A DNA stretch of 64,000 bases from Rubripirellula tenax (GTDB taxonomy: Bacteria; Planctomycetota; Planctomycetia; Pirellulales; Pirellulaceae). The stretch spans positions 62,001 through 126,000 of the forward strand of contig NZ_SJPW01000001.1 in NCBI RefSeq assembly GCF_007860125.1. Reading direction: 5' to 3'. The notes beneath the pieces were generated by a model. It worked only from the letters and a program-made list of their open reading frames with translations, was not told where the DNA came from and did not search any database. Made by a program: the position numbers and the translations under genes. This document shows, piece by piece, positions 36,292 to 46,302 of the stretch (within the stretch, counting starts at the first letter, position 1; the number at the start of each line of letters is the position of its first letter).

Positions 36292-37362
36292 CTATTCTAG
36301 GTTTTCGGCTGTATACAACTCGGCAAAGGTTCCCTCGCGGGTTTTACCTTGGCCGTCGATGAAGTGAGTCCCGGTCGCAACCGAATCATAATTTTCGAGC
36401 GTTCGTTCGAACACGTCATCGGGCAGTTGCACGTAATCGACTTTGCCTTCCGCACAAAACGTCGAAACGTTTTCCAGATAGAAGTCGACGAACGTTTGCA
36501 CCTCGGCGCGGTTGAGCGATTGGGCGTTGACGTAGATGAACAACGGACGGCTGAACGGCGCATACTTACCCGAGGCGATGTTCTCGGTCGTCGGCAAGGT
36601 CGGTTCGTTCGTTTCGGGGTTCACGATCGGCACGGCCTGAAGAATCTTTGCGTTCTGGGTGTAGTAGGCGACGCCGAAGAACCCGATCGAAAACTTGTTG
36701 CCGGCAACGCCTTGAACCAAAACGTTGTCGTCTTCGTTCAGCGTCATGTCGCCGCGTAGTTCGTTGTCACCTGCCGTAACTTCCTTGACATAGTCATAGG
36801 TTCCCGATCCGGTGCCGGGTGCGAAGATCTTAATTTCTTGATCGGGCCAACTCGGGTCGATGTCGTTCCACTTTTTGGCGGCATTGTCGCCGACAAAGAT
36901 TTTGGTCAGCTGCTCGACGGTCAACGATTTGACCCAGTCATTTTTGGGATTCACAACGATTGTCAGACCGTCGTAGGCAATCGCCAATTCAAGAAAATCG
37001 ATTCCGGCTGCTTGGGCCTTTTCCAATTCACCCGACTTGATCGGTCGTGAAGCATCCGAGATATCGGTCGCGCCGGCATAAAACTCTTTGAACCCGTTGC
37101 CCGTACCCTGGCCGCCGACGGTGACTTTGACGCCTGGGTGCAGTTTGATGAACGCTTCGCGAACAGCGTCGCTGATCGGTTGGACGGTGCTGCTGCCGTC
37201 GATCTTGATATCACCGACCAGCGTCGATGCGGTTTCCGTATCACCAGCAGGCGAGTCGTTGGTTGCGGGACCGGCCGCCTGTTTCGTCGAATCGCAACCG
37301 ACAAAAAACGCCAAAGTCGCGGCGAACGTGATTGCAAAAACGGGACTCTGTAACTTCATCAA
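36292..37362 (-). CDS. pstS: Phosphate-binding lipoprotein PstS
   Basis: A 356-residue periplasmic binding protein. The signal peptide ends in a lipobox (FFVGC, cysteine 23). A low-complexity linker is followed by the phosphate-binding start IKIDGSSTVQPISDAV and the conserved GQGTGNGFKEF and FAPGTGSGTYDYV segments. It captures phosphate for PstCAB. It is the first gene of the pst unit, with a 296-bp upstream region containing possible Pho-box direct repeats at 37632-37653. Confidence 0.95.
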   Translation of the reverse strand: MMKLQSPVFAITFAATLAFFVGCDSTKQAAGPATNDSPAGDTETASTLVGDIKIDGSSTVQPISDAVREAFIKLHPGVKVTVGGQGTGNGFKEFYAGATDISDASRPIKSGELEKAQAAGIDFLELAIAYDGLTIVVNPKNDWVKSLTVEQLTKIFVGDNAAKKWNDIDPSWPDQEIKIFAPGTGSGTYDYVKEVTAGDNELRGDMTLNEDDNVLVQGVAGNKFSIGFFGVAYYTQNAKILQAVPIVNPETNEPTLPTTENIASGKYAPFSRPLFIYVNAQSLNRAEVQTFVDFYLENVSTFCAEGKVDYVQLPDDVFERTLENYDSVATGTHFIDGQGKTREGTFAELYTAENLE

Positions 37363-37631
37363 AAGGAACTCCGGTGGTGGCAGTGACCGCCCCGAAAGGG
37401 GCGAATCCGACGCGATTCAACGACGGGAAACCGCGATTATGAAGCAGAACCCTGGCGATGCTACCGGCACGTTGGCGGTGCGGCAAGTTCTTCACAATTG
37501 GCGTTCGGAGACGCCGGAAACCGACTGGGGTGATCGGCCCCGTTAAGGTTTGACCGGACCAGCAAAACTCGACACTGGGAACGACCGACGAAGACCAAAC
37601 AGACCAGGGGGCACGGCGACCCACGAAGCAC

Positions 37632-37653
37632 CTTAACACAAACTTAACGCAAT
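37632..37653. promoter_or_regulatory. Possible Pho box upstream of pstS
   Basis: Two direct repeats with 11-bp spacing (CTTAACACAAA then CTTAACGCAAT) lie in the 296-bp gap upstream of pstS. Tandem 11-bp repeats of this sort are the form of PhoB/PhoP boxes. The repeats are about 270 bp from the pstS ATG and 6 bp from the rny stop, which is rather far upstream. The remainder of the gap (37363-37631) shows no gene. Confidence 0.4.
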
Positions 37654-37658
37654 CTTCG

Positions 37659-39218
37659 CTATTTGGCGGTCTCGGTAAAACGGGCTTCCCGGACCACGGT
37701 GACCTTGATCTCGCCGGGGTACGTCAGCTCGGACTCGAAAGCCTTGGCGATGCCATGGCAGATCGACGCGGCCTGTTCGTCGGTCGTCTTTTCGCTGGCC
37801 ACGATGACCCGCAATTCACGGCCCGCGCTGATCGCGAATGCTTGCCGAACGCCGTCGAACCGGCCTGCGATCGATTCCAATTCCTCCATCCGTTTGACGT
37901 ACCGTTCGAGGGACTCGCGCCGAGCGCCGGGGCGGCTGGCGCTGCACGCATCGCCGGTCGCGACCAGCATCGTGTAGGGATGCTCGGTGACAATTTCGTC
38001 GTGGTGGCCCAGCGCCGCATGGACGACTTCGGGTCCCTCGCCGTTACGACGCAAAATATCGGCGCCGATCTTGGGGTGGCCGCCTTCGAGTTCGTGGTCG
38101 GCCGCCTTGCCGATGTCGTGCAGCAATCCACATCGCCGAGCCAGATCGCCATCCATGCCGATCATTTCAGCGACCAGGCCGGAAATGAAAGCGACTTCGA
38201 CACTGTGCCGCAGCACGTTCTGGCTGTACGAGGTCCGGAAGTGCAACCGGCCGAGCATGCGAATGACTTTGTCGTGCAATCCGGGAACACCGACTTCGTC
38301 AGCCGCTTCGCGTCCCTTTTGCATCATGAAGTCGTCGATCTTTTTCGTCGTCTCTTCGACGACCTCTTCGATCTTGGACGGATGGATCCGACCGTCGGCG
38401 ATCAGTGCGCCGAGCGATTGTCGGGCAATCTCGCGGCGAACGGGATCAAACCCGCTGACGATGACGACGCCGGGCGTGTCGTCGATGATGACGTCGACGC
38501 CGGTGGCTTTTTCGAACGCGCGAATGTTGCGACCTTCGCGGCCGATGATTCGCCCCTTCATGTCGTCGGTCGGCACATCGACGGTGCTGGTGGTCGATTC
38601 GGCGGTGTGGGCCGACGCGTACCGCTGGATCGCGGTCAACAGGATCTCGCGGCTTTGCGCGTTGACGACTTCGCCCATCAATTTCTTGTGCTTCAGCAGC
38701 ACCGATCCGCGTTCGTGTTCCAAGTCCGTTTGCAACGACGCCATCAGCTTCTCCGTCGCCTCGGCACGCGACATTCCGCTGGCCGTTTCCAGAATCGACA
38801 ACTGTTCTTTGAGCGTCTTTTCCAGTTGGATTCGTTGGTCAGAGACACCTTTCATCTGCGCCGCCAATCGAGTTTGGCTGCTCTCGAGGCCGCGTTGTTG
38901 TTTCTTAAGCGCGTCTTCCTGTTGGTGAAGTTGCTCGTCGCGGCGATCGAGTTTCTGTTCGCGAATGCTGAGCGTTTTGCGGCCAGCGGCCAATTCTTCG
39001 TCGGCCGATGCTTTGAGTTGCAGCGCGGATTCTTTGGCCGCCAACATCAGTTCGGCGCGTTGCGTTTCCGCTTGTCCGCGCGCCGCTGCGAGCAGCTTTT
39101 GGGCTTCTTCGTTCGCTTTGTCAGTTCGCTTTTTATCGTTCGCCTTGAACAGGCCGAACGTGACGCCCGAACCCACAAGCAGGGAGATCAGGCAATAGAA
39201 TGCGATGGAAGTATTCAT
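37659..39218 (-). CDS. rny: Ribonuclease Y
   Basis: A 519-residue endoribonuclease of the RNA degradosome. An N-terminal membrane anchor (residues 3-25) is followed by a long coiled coil (about 30-190), a KH domain with [21 protein letters not shown] (in parts) near 220-240, and an HD domain with [20 protein letters not shown]. Length and domain order are standard. It lies alone on the minus strand, upstream of the pst unit. Confidence 0.96.
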   Translation of the reverse strand: MNTSIAFYCLISLLVGSGVTFGLFKANDKKRTDKANEEAQKLLAAARGQAETQRAELMLAAKESALQLKASADEELAAGRKTLSIREQKLDRRDEQLHQQEDALKKQQRGLESSQTRLAAQMKGVSDQRIQLEKTLKEQLSILETASGMSRAEATEKLMASLQTDLEHERGSVLLKHKKLMGEVVNAQSREILLTAIQRYASAHTAESTTSTVDVPTDDMKGRIIGREGRNIRAFEKATGVDVIIDDTPGVVIVSGFDPVRREIARQSLGALIADGRIHPSKIEEVVEETTKKIDDFMMQKGREAADEVGVPGLHDKVIRMLGRLHFRTSYSQNVLRHSVEVAFISGLVAEMIGMDGDLARRCGLLHDIGKAADHELEGGHPKIGADILRRNGEGPEVVHAALGHHDEIVTEHPYTMLVATGDACSASRPGARRESLERYVKRMEELESIAGRFDGVRQAFAISAGRELRVIVASEKTTDEQAASICHGIAKAFESELTYPGEIKVTVVREARFTETAK

Positions 39219-39630
39219 TCGTGCGTCCTCGATATCGAGAACTCGAAAACCGACCGTTGTTGGACTTCGTGGCGACGCGCAATTGCGTCATTTCGGCCCG
39301 CGGGGACAAACCGTTGGAATCGTCATGGCTTCGCCCACCGTCACACAATGCGACCACGTCCGCCGAAGGCCGACGGAGTGACGCGATGACGGTTAAAACG
39401 AAAAGCCACATTGAAAATTTCTCACACCGCCGCGCGACGAAAATGTGCGAAGCGAAGGGTTTGATGAGCCGAGATGAGTCGCCAAGGAACAACGGGGGAG
39501 GTTCTGTTGTCCGGTGGGGTTGTTAATCTTTGGAAGGCAATTTCATCGGCGACATCCCAAAGGGAGTAGTCGCCAACGGTCCAAGATTAACACCTCGCCG
39601 CGCCTGGCGAAACAACCGAAGCCCTCGTTG
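39219..39630. other. Divergent intergenic region, no gene seen
   Basis: This 412-bp gap lies between rny (minus) and tilS (plus). An open frame that runs through it into tilS from 39514 is not conserved-looking, and no RNA gene or clear repeat was seen. The promoters of both genes must be here. Confidence 0.5.
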
Positions 39631-40674
39631 ATGCGAATCGACCCATTTATCGAACGGCTCGTCGCCGCGTGGCCGCCCCCTCGATGGACGGGCGTCGGCG
39701 TGGTCGTCGGCTGCAGCGGCGGCGCCGACAGCGTCGGATTGCTGTGTGGGCTGAACCGGATTGCGGAACAATACCCGAACGAACGCGGCTTCTTGGTCGC
39801 CGCCCACTTCAACCACGGACTGCGAGGCGAAGCGTCCGACGGCGACGAGCAATCGGTTCGCGAATTAGCAGAATCCTTGTCGGTGCGGTTCGCCAGCCGC
39901 CGCGCCACTGATCAGGATTCCGACGAAGCCCCGAAATCCGACGAAGCGTCGCTGCGGTCGGCAAGAACGCAGTTCTTGATCGAGACGGCCAAAAGCTACG
40001 GCTGCCGCTACATCGCGGTTGCCCATTCGGCGGACGACAACGTCGAAACGGTGCTGCACAACCTGATGCGGGGCACCGGGCCGGCAGGCTTGGCCGGCAT
40101 CGCAGCCCATCGATCGATCGATCAGGACTTGGTCCTGGTCCGGCCGCTGATCGACGTCCGGCGAGTCGAAATTCGCGATTTTCTAGGCTCGATCGGTCAA
40201 CCGTGGCGTGAAGATGCGTCGAACCAGGAAGTCGTTTACCAGCGAAATTGGATTCGTCGCGAGCTGATTCCGATGATCGAGACTCGCTATCCCGACGCCT
40301 CCGAAGCCATCGGTCGTGCCACGGCGGCCCAGCGGGATTGGCGAAGCTTTATCGAATCGGCGGCCCAAGATTGGGTCGAACGGCAATCCCCGGGTGGCGA
40401 AGGAGCAGGTGGTAAAAGAGCAGGTGGCCAAGGAGTCGGGGGCGAACAAGTTGCCGTGAATCGCGACTTTCGCACCGAACCAGCCGTCGTGATCGCGGGA
40501 CTTCAACTAATCTGGGACGCCCGTGGCTGGCCGCGAGGCGAAATGACTCGCGACCATTGGCGGCGGTTGGCCGATACCGTTGCCGGCGGCTCGGACGAAC
40601 GCTACACGCTGCCCGGCAAGATCGATGTGCGGCCGGTGGGCGACTGCATCTGGTTCGCCGTTTGCTCTGTCTAG
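39631..40674 (+). CDS. tilS: tRNA(Ile)-lysidine synthetase
   Basis: A 347-residue protein with the PP-loop VGCSGGADSVGLL, HFNHGLRG, and the AHSADDNVETVLHNLMRGTG motif. TilS converts the anticodon wobble cytidine of tRNA-Ile(CAU) to lysidine. The ATG at 39631 gives the usual start. Near residues 254-275 a 15-bp tandem repeat in the DNA (40393-40450) encodes a Gly-rich GGEGAGGKRAGGQGVGGE stretch in the linker before the C-terminal part, which is shortened relative to classical TilS. Confidence 0.93.
   Translation: MRIDPFIERLVAAWPPPRWTGVGVVVGCSGGADSVGLLCGLNRIAEQYPNERGFLVAAHFNHGLRGEASDGDEQSVRELAESLSVRFASRRATDQDSDEAPKSDEASLRSARTQFLIETAKSYGCRYIAVAHSADDNVETVLHNLMRGTGPAGLAGIAAHRSIDQDLVLVRPLIDVRRVEIRDFLGSIGQPWREDASNQEVVYQRNWIRRELIPMIETRYPDASEAIGRATAAQRDWRSFIESAAQDWVERQSPGGEGAGGKRAGGQGVGGEQVAVNRDFRTEPAVVIAGLQLIWDARGWPRGEMTRDHWRRLADTVAGGSDERYTLPGKIDVRPVGDCIWFAVCSV
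40393..40450 (+). repeat. 15-bp tandem repeat inside tilS
   Basis: Almost four units of about 15 bp (GGTGGCGAAGGAGCA, GGTGGTAAAAGAGCA, GGTGGCCAAGGAGTC, then a partial unit) lie head to tail and keep the reading frame. They encode a glycine-rich linker in TilS and are likely to vary in copy number between strains. Confidence 0.8.
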
Positions 40675-40752
40675 TCGTTTGCGTCGAAATCTGCCATTTT
40701 GACGCCTCGATCATGCCATTTTCCAACTCCTTTGTTTCCCCAGACATCATTT

Positions 40753-41730
40753 GTGGCCGACGACCTCTACCAAACATTGGGTGTCCCGCGCACTGCGACC
40801 AAGGACGACATCAAAAAGGCTTATCGCAAGCTAGCGATCAAGTTCCATCCCGATAAAAACCCCGACGACAAGAAGGCCCAGGATCGCTTCAAACGAATCC
40901 AAGAAGCCAACGATGTCCTCAGCGACGACGAGAAACGCGCCGCCTACGATCGATACGGTGCGGACTTCGAGAAAATTCGTGGCTCGGGATTCAATCCGGG
41001 TGCCGGGGGAGCCGGAGGCGCCGCCGGTTTTGAAGGTCTGGATTTGGAACAGATATTCGGCGGCCGGGGGCGCGGCGGAGGCGGAGCCCAGTTCGACGGC
41101 TTTTCGGACTTCTTTGAACAAATGGTGGGTGGCGGCGGTGGAGGGCCTCGCGGTGGCAGAGCCAACCGACGTCCGACGACGCCCCAACGAGGCGCCAACG
41201 CGCGACACGAGCTTGACATTCCCTTGGAAGTCGCCGTCCGCGGCGGACAGACCGAGTTCTACATCAGCACCAGCGACGGCAACGAGAAGATCGCCGTCAC
41301 AATTCCGCCCGGCGTCGAAACGGGATCCAAAATCCGCCTGCGTGATCGAGGCCAACCGTCGCCCAACGGAGGCCCCAGCGGCGACTTGATTCTGTTGATC
41401 AAAGTTTCCGACCACCCGCACTTCCGGCGGATCGGTCGCAACTTGGAAGTCACCGTTCCCATCAGTGCCAGCGAAGCGATCCTGGGTGCGAAGATCGACG
41501 TGCCAACACCGGACAAGCCCGTCACGATGTCGGTACCGCCGGGAACCAGCAGCGGAAAACGGATGCGGTTGAAAGGACAAGGCGTCAAGCAACGCGACGG
41601 ATCGGCCGGCGACTTAGTTGTGGTCTTGCAAGTTCACGTGCCGGAATCGATCGACGACGAATCGAAAGAACTGATCCGACAATTCGAAGCCCGCAACCCG
41701 ATGTCGTTGCGGACGGATTTGTCGTTCTAG
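40753..41730 (+). CDS. DnaJ-family co-chaperone without zinc finger (CbpA type)
   Basis: A 325-residue J-protein. The J domain (about 2-70) has the HPD motif in KFHPDKNP. A glycine-rich region follows (about 80-150), and then C-terminal substrate-binding domains (including [17 protein letters not shown] and [15 protein letters not shown]). The four CxxCxGxG repeats of DnaJ are absent, so it is the class B/CbpA type, assisting DnaK. I place the start at the GTG at 40753, giving [11 protein letters not shown]; the ribosome site is weak. rnpA follows after 6 bp. Confidence 0.9.
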   Translation: MADDLYQTLGVPRTATKDDIKKAYRKLAIKFHPDKNPDDKKAQDRFKRIQEANDVLSDDEKRAAYDRYGADFEKIRGSGFNPGAGGAGGAAGFEGLDLEQIFGGRGRGGGGAQFDGFSDFFEQMVGGGGGGPRGGRANRRPTTPQRGANARHELDIPLEVAVRGGQTEFYISTSDGNEKIAVTIPPGVETGSKIRLRDRGQPSPNGGPSGDLILLIKVSDHPHFRRIGRNLEVTVPISASEAILGAKIDVPTPDKPVTMSVPPGTSSGKRMRLKGQGVKQRDGSAGDLVVVLQVHVPESIDDESKELIRQFEARNPMSLRTDLSF

Positions 41731-41736
41731 TTCGTC

Positions 41737-42096
41737 ATGCGATACACCTTCGGCAAACAACAACGCGTGCGGCGATCGACCGAGTTCACGCTCGCGCTGA
41801 AGAAAGGTTCCTGCGCCGCCGATGGCGTTTTGGTTCTGTTCGCGATCGCGGCAACCGCTACCGACCAACCACCGCGGATGGGCGTTACGATTCCCAAGAA
41901 GACGGGCAACGCAGTGATGCGAAACCGATGGAAGCGACTGATCCGCGAATCCTTTCGGCTGAGCCAACACAACATCCCGGCCGGATACGACTACGTCGTC
42001 CGCCCCAAAAAAGACGCCAAGCCAACATGGGCCGAAATCAAAAAATCAGTCCCACGTCTGGCCAAGAAAGCGGTGCGAAGAGTCGGCAGTCAGTGA
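41737..42096 (+). CDS. rnpA: Ribonuclease P protein component
   Basis: A 119-residue basic protein starting [17 protein letters not shown], with the RNA-binding motif [16 protein letters not shown] and ending in the lysine-rich [10 protein letters not shown]. It is the protein subunit of RNase P for tRNA 5' maturation. Its 3' end and the following repeat (42008-42196) recur in diverged form at 51878-52062, so this gene marks the left edge of a probable island. Confidence 0.93.
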   Translation: MRYTFGKQQRVRRSTEFTLALKKGSCAADGVLVLFAIAATATDQPPRMGVTIPKKTGNAVMRNRWKRLIRESFRLSQHNIPAGYDYVVRPKKDAKPTWAEIKKSVPRLAKKAVRRVGSQ

Positions 42097-42196
42097 TCAA
42101 AACGGGCAACCCTATGTGGCCCCGCGACGCCGCTCGCGGGGATCGAACGGCAAAGCAGTTTCGGTAACCTGTCACGACGTGCCAGGGCCACGATCG
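42008..42196 (+). repeat. Direct repeat, left copy: rnpA 3' end plus dispersed repeat copy 3
   Basis: From about 42008 (the codons for KDAKPTW of rnpA) through the dispersed-repeat words (GGCAACCCTATGTGGCCCCG, CGCGACGCCGCTCGC, CAAAGCAGTT) to about 42196, the sequence is matched in the same orientation at 51878-52062. By eye roughly four of five bases agree, with small indels. It sits at the left boundary of the accessory block. Confidence 0.75.
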
Positions 42197-42248
42197 AACG
42201 GCGTGCCAACGGAAACTCCCCCCGTCACCTTTTCTTGGCCAGCCGGAG

Positions 42249-42947
42249 GTGCTCGCGGAGAGACGCCAGCGTTTGTCAGACATCAGTTGGTGGATGCGCT
42301 GTACTTCTGAAAACATCGCCCGCCGAAGCAACGCGGAAGATCAGGTCACTGGACATTTTTGGGAGGGCAGATACAAGGCGCAGATTCTACTGGATGAAGC
42401 CATTTTGCTGGTCTGTGCGGCGTATGTGGATCTCAATCCGATTCGAGCGGCGTTGGCCGAGACGCCGGAAACCAGTGATTTCACCGGAGCGAAGGAACGC
42501 ATTGATGATTTGAGCGAGCGATCGGATCGAAGCCGCGCCAGCACTCATGATTGGGAGCGGAGTCGCCGTCGACGTCGCAGCGGATGGATGAGTCCGATCG
42601 AGATCAATGAGCGTGATGACGAGGTTGGGCCTGCTGTGGATGCGTCAGGTCGTCGGGCCAGCAGCAAGGGGTTCTTGCCAGTGTCGATGGCTCGATACCT
42701 GGAATTGCTCGATTGGACGGGCCGCCAATTGTGCGCGGACAAGGTCGGCAGTATCCCGGAGCACTTGAGTCCGATCCTGCAGCGGATTGGTTTGGACACG
42801 CATGGCTGGTGCGATATCGTGCGGAAATTCGGACGGATCTTCAAGCGGGCAGCGGGCACGCCGGAGAGTCTTGCTAGTGAGGCGTGCCGTCGGGGCCAAG
42901 GCTGGCTGTGCGCTCGAGAGAACCCACTGGGCCTTTCTTCGGTCTGA
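42249..42947 (+). pseudogene. REP-associated tyrosine transposase, 5'-truncated
   Basis: A 232-codon frame matching the C-terminal two thirds of planctomycete REP-type (Y1/IS200-like) transposases: RLSDISWWMRC, then GHFWEGRYKAQILLDEA and YVDLNPIRAALAETPE. The N-terminal part with the catalytic histidine pair (HxH) is absent, so it cannot transpose. It starts about 50 bp after dispersed repeat copy 3, as expected if the two once formed a REP-transposase unit. There is no proper start; GTG 42249 is only the first in-frame codon. Confidence 0.75.
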
Positions 42948-42949
42948 CC

Positions 42950-43354
42950 CTGCGACTTGGCATTGATCTCCAGAGTCAAGCTGGGGTGCGTGCTGCGCGG
43001 GGCAGAATCGCTGAGGCTCCATCGATCATTCTTTTCAGCCCAGACAAGGCAAATGAGGCCCCCGAGGCGATCCCATCCAAGGGAAGCCGCGAGACCGCTC
43101 CTCATAATGGATCTAAAAAATGGGTGGCCCTTTTTGCCTTGTATCGAGACCACGATAGAGAGCCGAGTATCATTTGCGACAGACGACTAAGGATTTGCGA
43201 CACGACTCGCGAAGTCCCAAGGCCATCAGCGGGAGTCAATCACTTAATAGACTGTAGGTCGCGAGGTCCAAACTACGAATAGGCCACCCCACAAGTCAGC
43301 ACCGCAGCCGTTTCGTCACCACCCGCGTATGCGTTCCACGTTCCAGCCAATCAT
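42950..43354. other. Intergenic region without recognisable gene
   Basis: About 400 bp between the transposase remnant and the DJ-1/PfpI gene. A 132-codon plus-strand frame covers much of it (42884-43282), but it has no start context, no family resemblance and an odd composition, so I regard it as non-coding. It probably carries decayed mobile-element sequence. Confidence 0.45.
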
Positions 43355-43969
43355 TCAGGCCACAACAGCAAGCTGAGCTTCGATTTCTTGAACGATCGTT
43401 TCCATAAAATGATCGACCATTCCGGGGTGTTTACCCGAAATGAGGTTGCCGTCGATTACTAATTCTTGCGTTTGGGAACCGTCGTATTGAACCAGTCCAC
43501 CGGCGTTTTCGATATCGCAAATCACGTTATGAGCGCAAGTCACTTTGCGACCTTCCAGCAATTGGCGGTCGGCACAGAATAGCCACAGGCTATGGCAAAT
43601 CGTCCCAATCTTGAGGTCTTTTGTATCGACACACTTGCGCAAGAACTCAACGGCAGGAGCTTGGTTTGGTTGGCCGGGAACGGCTTCGGCTTGATACCGC
43701 AACCGATCCATTGCATATCCACCAATCAGTAGAATCGCTGCATAATCTTGCGGTGAAACGTTCGCGACTTCAGTATGTACTATAACGCTTTCTTCAACGA
43801 CGCCGTCGGTTGGGTTGCTGGTGAACGTTAGCGAGTCATTACCCCACAGATGACTCAGGTACTCCACTTGGAATCCCTGCTCAGGGAAATACTGATTGAA
43901 GCGACGAAACTCGCTTGGATCAAAGTGTTCTTCGATCAACACGCCGATCTTGGGTTTGGACAATGTCAT
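43355..43969 (-). CDS. DJ-1/PfpI family protein
   Basis: A 204-residue protein of the class I glutamine amidotransferase-like fold: KIGVLIEEHFDPSEF at the start, AAILLIGGYAMDRLRY, and the nucleophile elbow IGTICHSLWLF with cysteine and histidine adjacent, as in PfpI/DJ-1 proteins. The GKHPGMVDHFMETI C-terminal region also fits. Members are proteases, glyoxalase-like or chaperone-like enzymes; the exact role is unclear. The start is the ATG at 43969, with GGGAA upstream. It follows the epimerase-STAS gene by 118 bp on the same strand. Confidence 0.85.
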   Translation of the reverse strand: MTLSKPKIGVLIEEHFDPSEFRRFNQYFPEQGFQVEYLSHLWGNDSLTFTSNPTDGVVEESVIVHTEVANVSPQDYAAILLIGGYAMDRLRYQAEAVPGQPNQAPAVEFLRKCVDTKDLKIGTICHSLWLFCADRQLLEGRKVTCAHNVICDIENAGGLVQYDGSQTQELVIDGNLISGKHPGMVDHFMETIVQEIEAQLAVVA

Positions 43970-44087
43970 GGTTGATTCCCGTTGTGAATAAATGAAATGG
44001 TGTCTTTGCGAAATGAAATTGAGTGAAACCGAGCAGGACAAAGCAGGGGCCGAACGATTGTCCGGCCCCATGATTGTCGCAACGTTA

Positions 44088-46238
44088 CTAGCTTGCTGAG
44101 ACTGCCGTTTCGAGGTGCAATTCGTCCGCCAAGCCGCTTGCTTTCATCGCGATCGAGATCGACTCGTTTGCGTCGCAGAATCGGATTGCAAACTCAGGCC
44201 CAAAGCTCTCAATCTCCATGCCAATGGCACGAATTGCTTTTGAGCTGATGCTTTTCAAATCCTTTGCCTGCAAACGAACAACACTGACGCCTTGAGCGTG
44301 GACGGCTTCGAGTGCTGAAACCAGCAAGCTTGTATTGGACTCATCCAGTTGGCCATAGAGCGAAATGATCGCTTCATTTCCGCTTACTTCGAGCAGGTCC
44401 GCACCAAACGTCACGTCGGCTGGAATCAGCTTGATGCGAACCTTCACGCTTCCTGACCCTTCAGGCAGGCGAACGATCAATTGGTCACTATCGAAATCAT
44501 CATGCGGTAGTCCATCGACCCATACTTGAGCAAGCTTCACGCTCCCAGCGGGCAGCATATCAGGAGCAACGCGGAGTTCGCGGTTGACGAGTTCGTCAAT
44601 GTTAGGCTTGAAGTAGAAGTCCATTGGTTGCTTGGTTACCAACAGGTTGGTATAGACGGCGGCCAAGTAGCACAATTCAAACGAGTGGTATCCAGCCATC
44701 GAGTGCGACCCCTTCCCACGTTCAGTACCGAGAGCGTAAGGCAATCCGTTTGCGAGCACGTTGAAGTAGACTCCACCGGCATCTTGATCGAGGAAGAATG
44801 CGTTATAGAACGCAGCGGATTCACGAGCCAGACGACGGTGTTCTTGGTTGCCGGTAACTCCCGCAAGAATCAGGTACGCCAGAATGGCTTGTTCCTGCTG
44901 CCACCAGGCTTTGCGATCATGCCATACGAAGCGATGCGATTCTTCTCCGTCTTGAAGTTCTCGCTCCATCACGTCGTACCAGCCACCACGCTGTTGATCG
45001 CTACCGGCAGCAGGCATCACGCTGGCGATCTTCTCAGCCATTTCTTCGTAGCTCGCTTTCGAACGCTCGCTGTTCATTCGCGTTAAGTTCCATGCGATCT
45101 TCAGATTGTGTCCGACAACCGCACGATTCTGTTGCCAGCCCCACGTCTGGTCTTTTGACCAATCGTCAAAGAATCGTTCTTGGACGAACGGACTGTTTTG
45201 ATAGTCCGGAAAATGCTTGGTAATCAAATCAAAGTTGTATTCAAGAAAATCGGCATATTCCTTTTTGCCTGTCGCCAGGAATAGATTGATCAGATAAGCA
45301 GGAGCGTGGTCACCGACTGAATTCCAGTTCTTCTTCGCTTGGTTCTTGCCCAGCGAAGCGTCATGACCGCTCAGGCTGATGGGGTCGATGTGCGAGTAGT
45401 AGCCGCCTTTTTCAGAGGAATCTTTGAAGAATTTGTCGAATGTTTGAATCGTTGCTTCGGCGTCGTCCAAGATTTGCTGATCGCCGGTAATCCGGTAGGT
45501 CTGCACAGGTCCCGCAAGAGCATAGATTTGTTCGTAACATGGAATCGCGTGGTAGTCATCGCCAAATTCCGATGCCAACACTTTGTGCTTGGAGCCATCT
45601 TTTTTCACGTCGACGGCGTGGTACCAGTAGGTGACATCATTGTCGCGATCTTGGAAGCGAAGGTTTTCGCGCAGATAGACGGTGCCCTTTTCGGCGGCCT
45701 CCAGATAACGATCTTCACCGGTCATCAAATACGCGGAAGCAAAGCCGTAGACCAAGCGGGAAATTGTGTCCGTTTCCTGCCGGCCTGAACTTGATTTGTC
45801 GCCACTGATGTCCAAGTTCGTACGATAATCTTCATAGCTGATCGGACCATCGCCGAATTCATGATCCAGGTAGTAGTCCGCCAGTTGACGAATTTGATTG
45901 ATCCACCAGTCTTGTTCTTCAAATCGGTAGTCATCGGTCGACTCACCTGCAAAGACAATGTGCTTCGCTTCGATCTTGGGAGTCCCTTCGGTGTCAGGAT
46001 AGAACACGCCGTAGACAAACAGGAACTGGCCTTCGCTCAACAGATTTTCGAGACTCGCCGAGGCGTCGCGGTATCCTTCACCCAAATTACGAATGAATTC
46101 AGCGAAGACGGTGGGAGTCAACTTGACATCAAATTCGCGTCCGTCACTGGTGCGAATTCCAAAGCTGCTGGAATCGTTTCCAACACTGGAGACGTAGCCG
46201 GCGATCAGGTCGGAGAAAGTAAAGGAAGTCTTAGACAT
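44088..46238 (-). CDS. N-acylglucosamine 2-epimerase-like protein with C-terminal STAS domain
   Basis: A 716-residue protein in three parts. Residues 1-97 form a small beta-rich domain (DLIAGYVSSVG, SFGIRTSDGREFDVKL, EAKHIVFAG). Residues about 100-540 read as an (alpha/alpha)6 barrel of the AGE family, with GGYYSHID near 278, VVGHNLKIAW near 374-383, WHDRKAWWQQEQA near 439 and GSHSMAGYHSFEL near 510. Residues about 621-708 resemble a STAS domain (AIISLYGQLDES, LKSISSKAIRAIG). AGE enzymes epimerise or isomerise sugars; STAS domains take part in partner-switch signalling. It probably forms an operon with glgX (64 bp upstream) and the DJ-1 gene. Confidence 0.75.
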   Translation of the reverse strand: MSKTSFTFSDLIAGYVSSVGNDSSSFGIRTSDGREFDVKLTPTVFAEFIRNLGEGYRDASASLENLLSEGQFLFVYGVFYPDTEGTPKIEAKHIVFAGESTDDYRFEEQDWWINQIRQLADYYLDHEFGDGPISYEDYRTNLDISGDKSSSGRQETDTISRLVYGFASAYLMTGEDRYLEAAEKGTVYLRENLRFQDRDNDVTYWYHAVDVKKDGSKHKVLASEFGDDYHAIPCYEQIYALAGPVQTYRITGDQQILDDAEATIQTFDKFFKDSSEKGGYYSHIDPISLSGHDASLGKNQAKKNWNSVGDHAPAYLINLFLATGKKEYADFLEYNFDLITKHFPDYQNSPFVQERFFDDWSKDQTWGWQQNRAVVGHNLKIAWNLTRMNSERSKASYEEMAEKIASVMPAAGSDQQRGGWYDVMERELQDGEESHRFVWHDRKAWWQQEQAILAYLILAGVTGNQEHRRLARESAAFYNAFFLDQDAGGVYFNVLANGLPYALGTERGKGSHSMAGYHSFELCYLAAVYTNLLVTKQPMDFYFKPNIDELVNRELRVAPDMLPAGSVKLAQVWVDGLPHDDFDSDQLIVRLPEGSGSVKVRIKLIPADVTFGADLLEVSGNEAIISLYGQLDESNTSLLVSALEAVHAQGVSVVRLQAKDLKSISSKAIRAIGMEIESFGPEFAIRFCDANESISIAMKASGLADELHLETAVSAS

Positions 46239-46302
46239 TGATGGTTACCTAGGAAGGGGTGGTGCGAATGGTGAGAGAAGTGTTGTTGGGAATCGTTCTT
46301 GA

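Noticed and set aside
37755-39389. 544-codon plus-strand open frame opposite rny
   Set aside because: Antisense shadow of RNase Y. Its composition is arginine- and histidine-rich with no recognisable domain.
40393-40450. Short CRISPR-like array
   Set aside because: Units are 15 bp and directly adjacent without spacers, in frame inside tilS, so it is a minisatellite.
42884-43282. 132-codon plus-strand frame after the transposase remnant
   Set aside because: It overlaps the transposase remnant in another frame, has no start context and no recognisable family.
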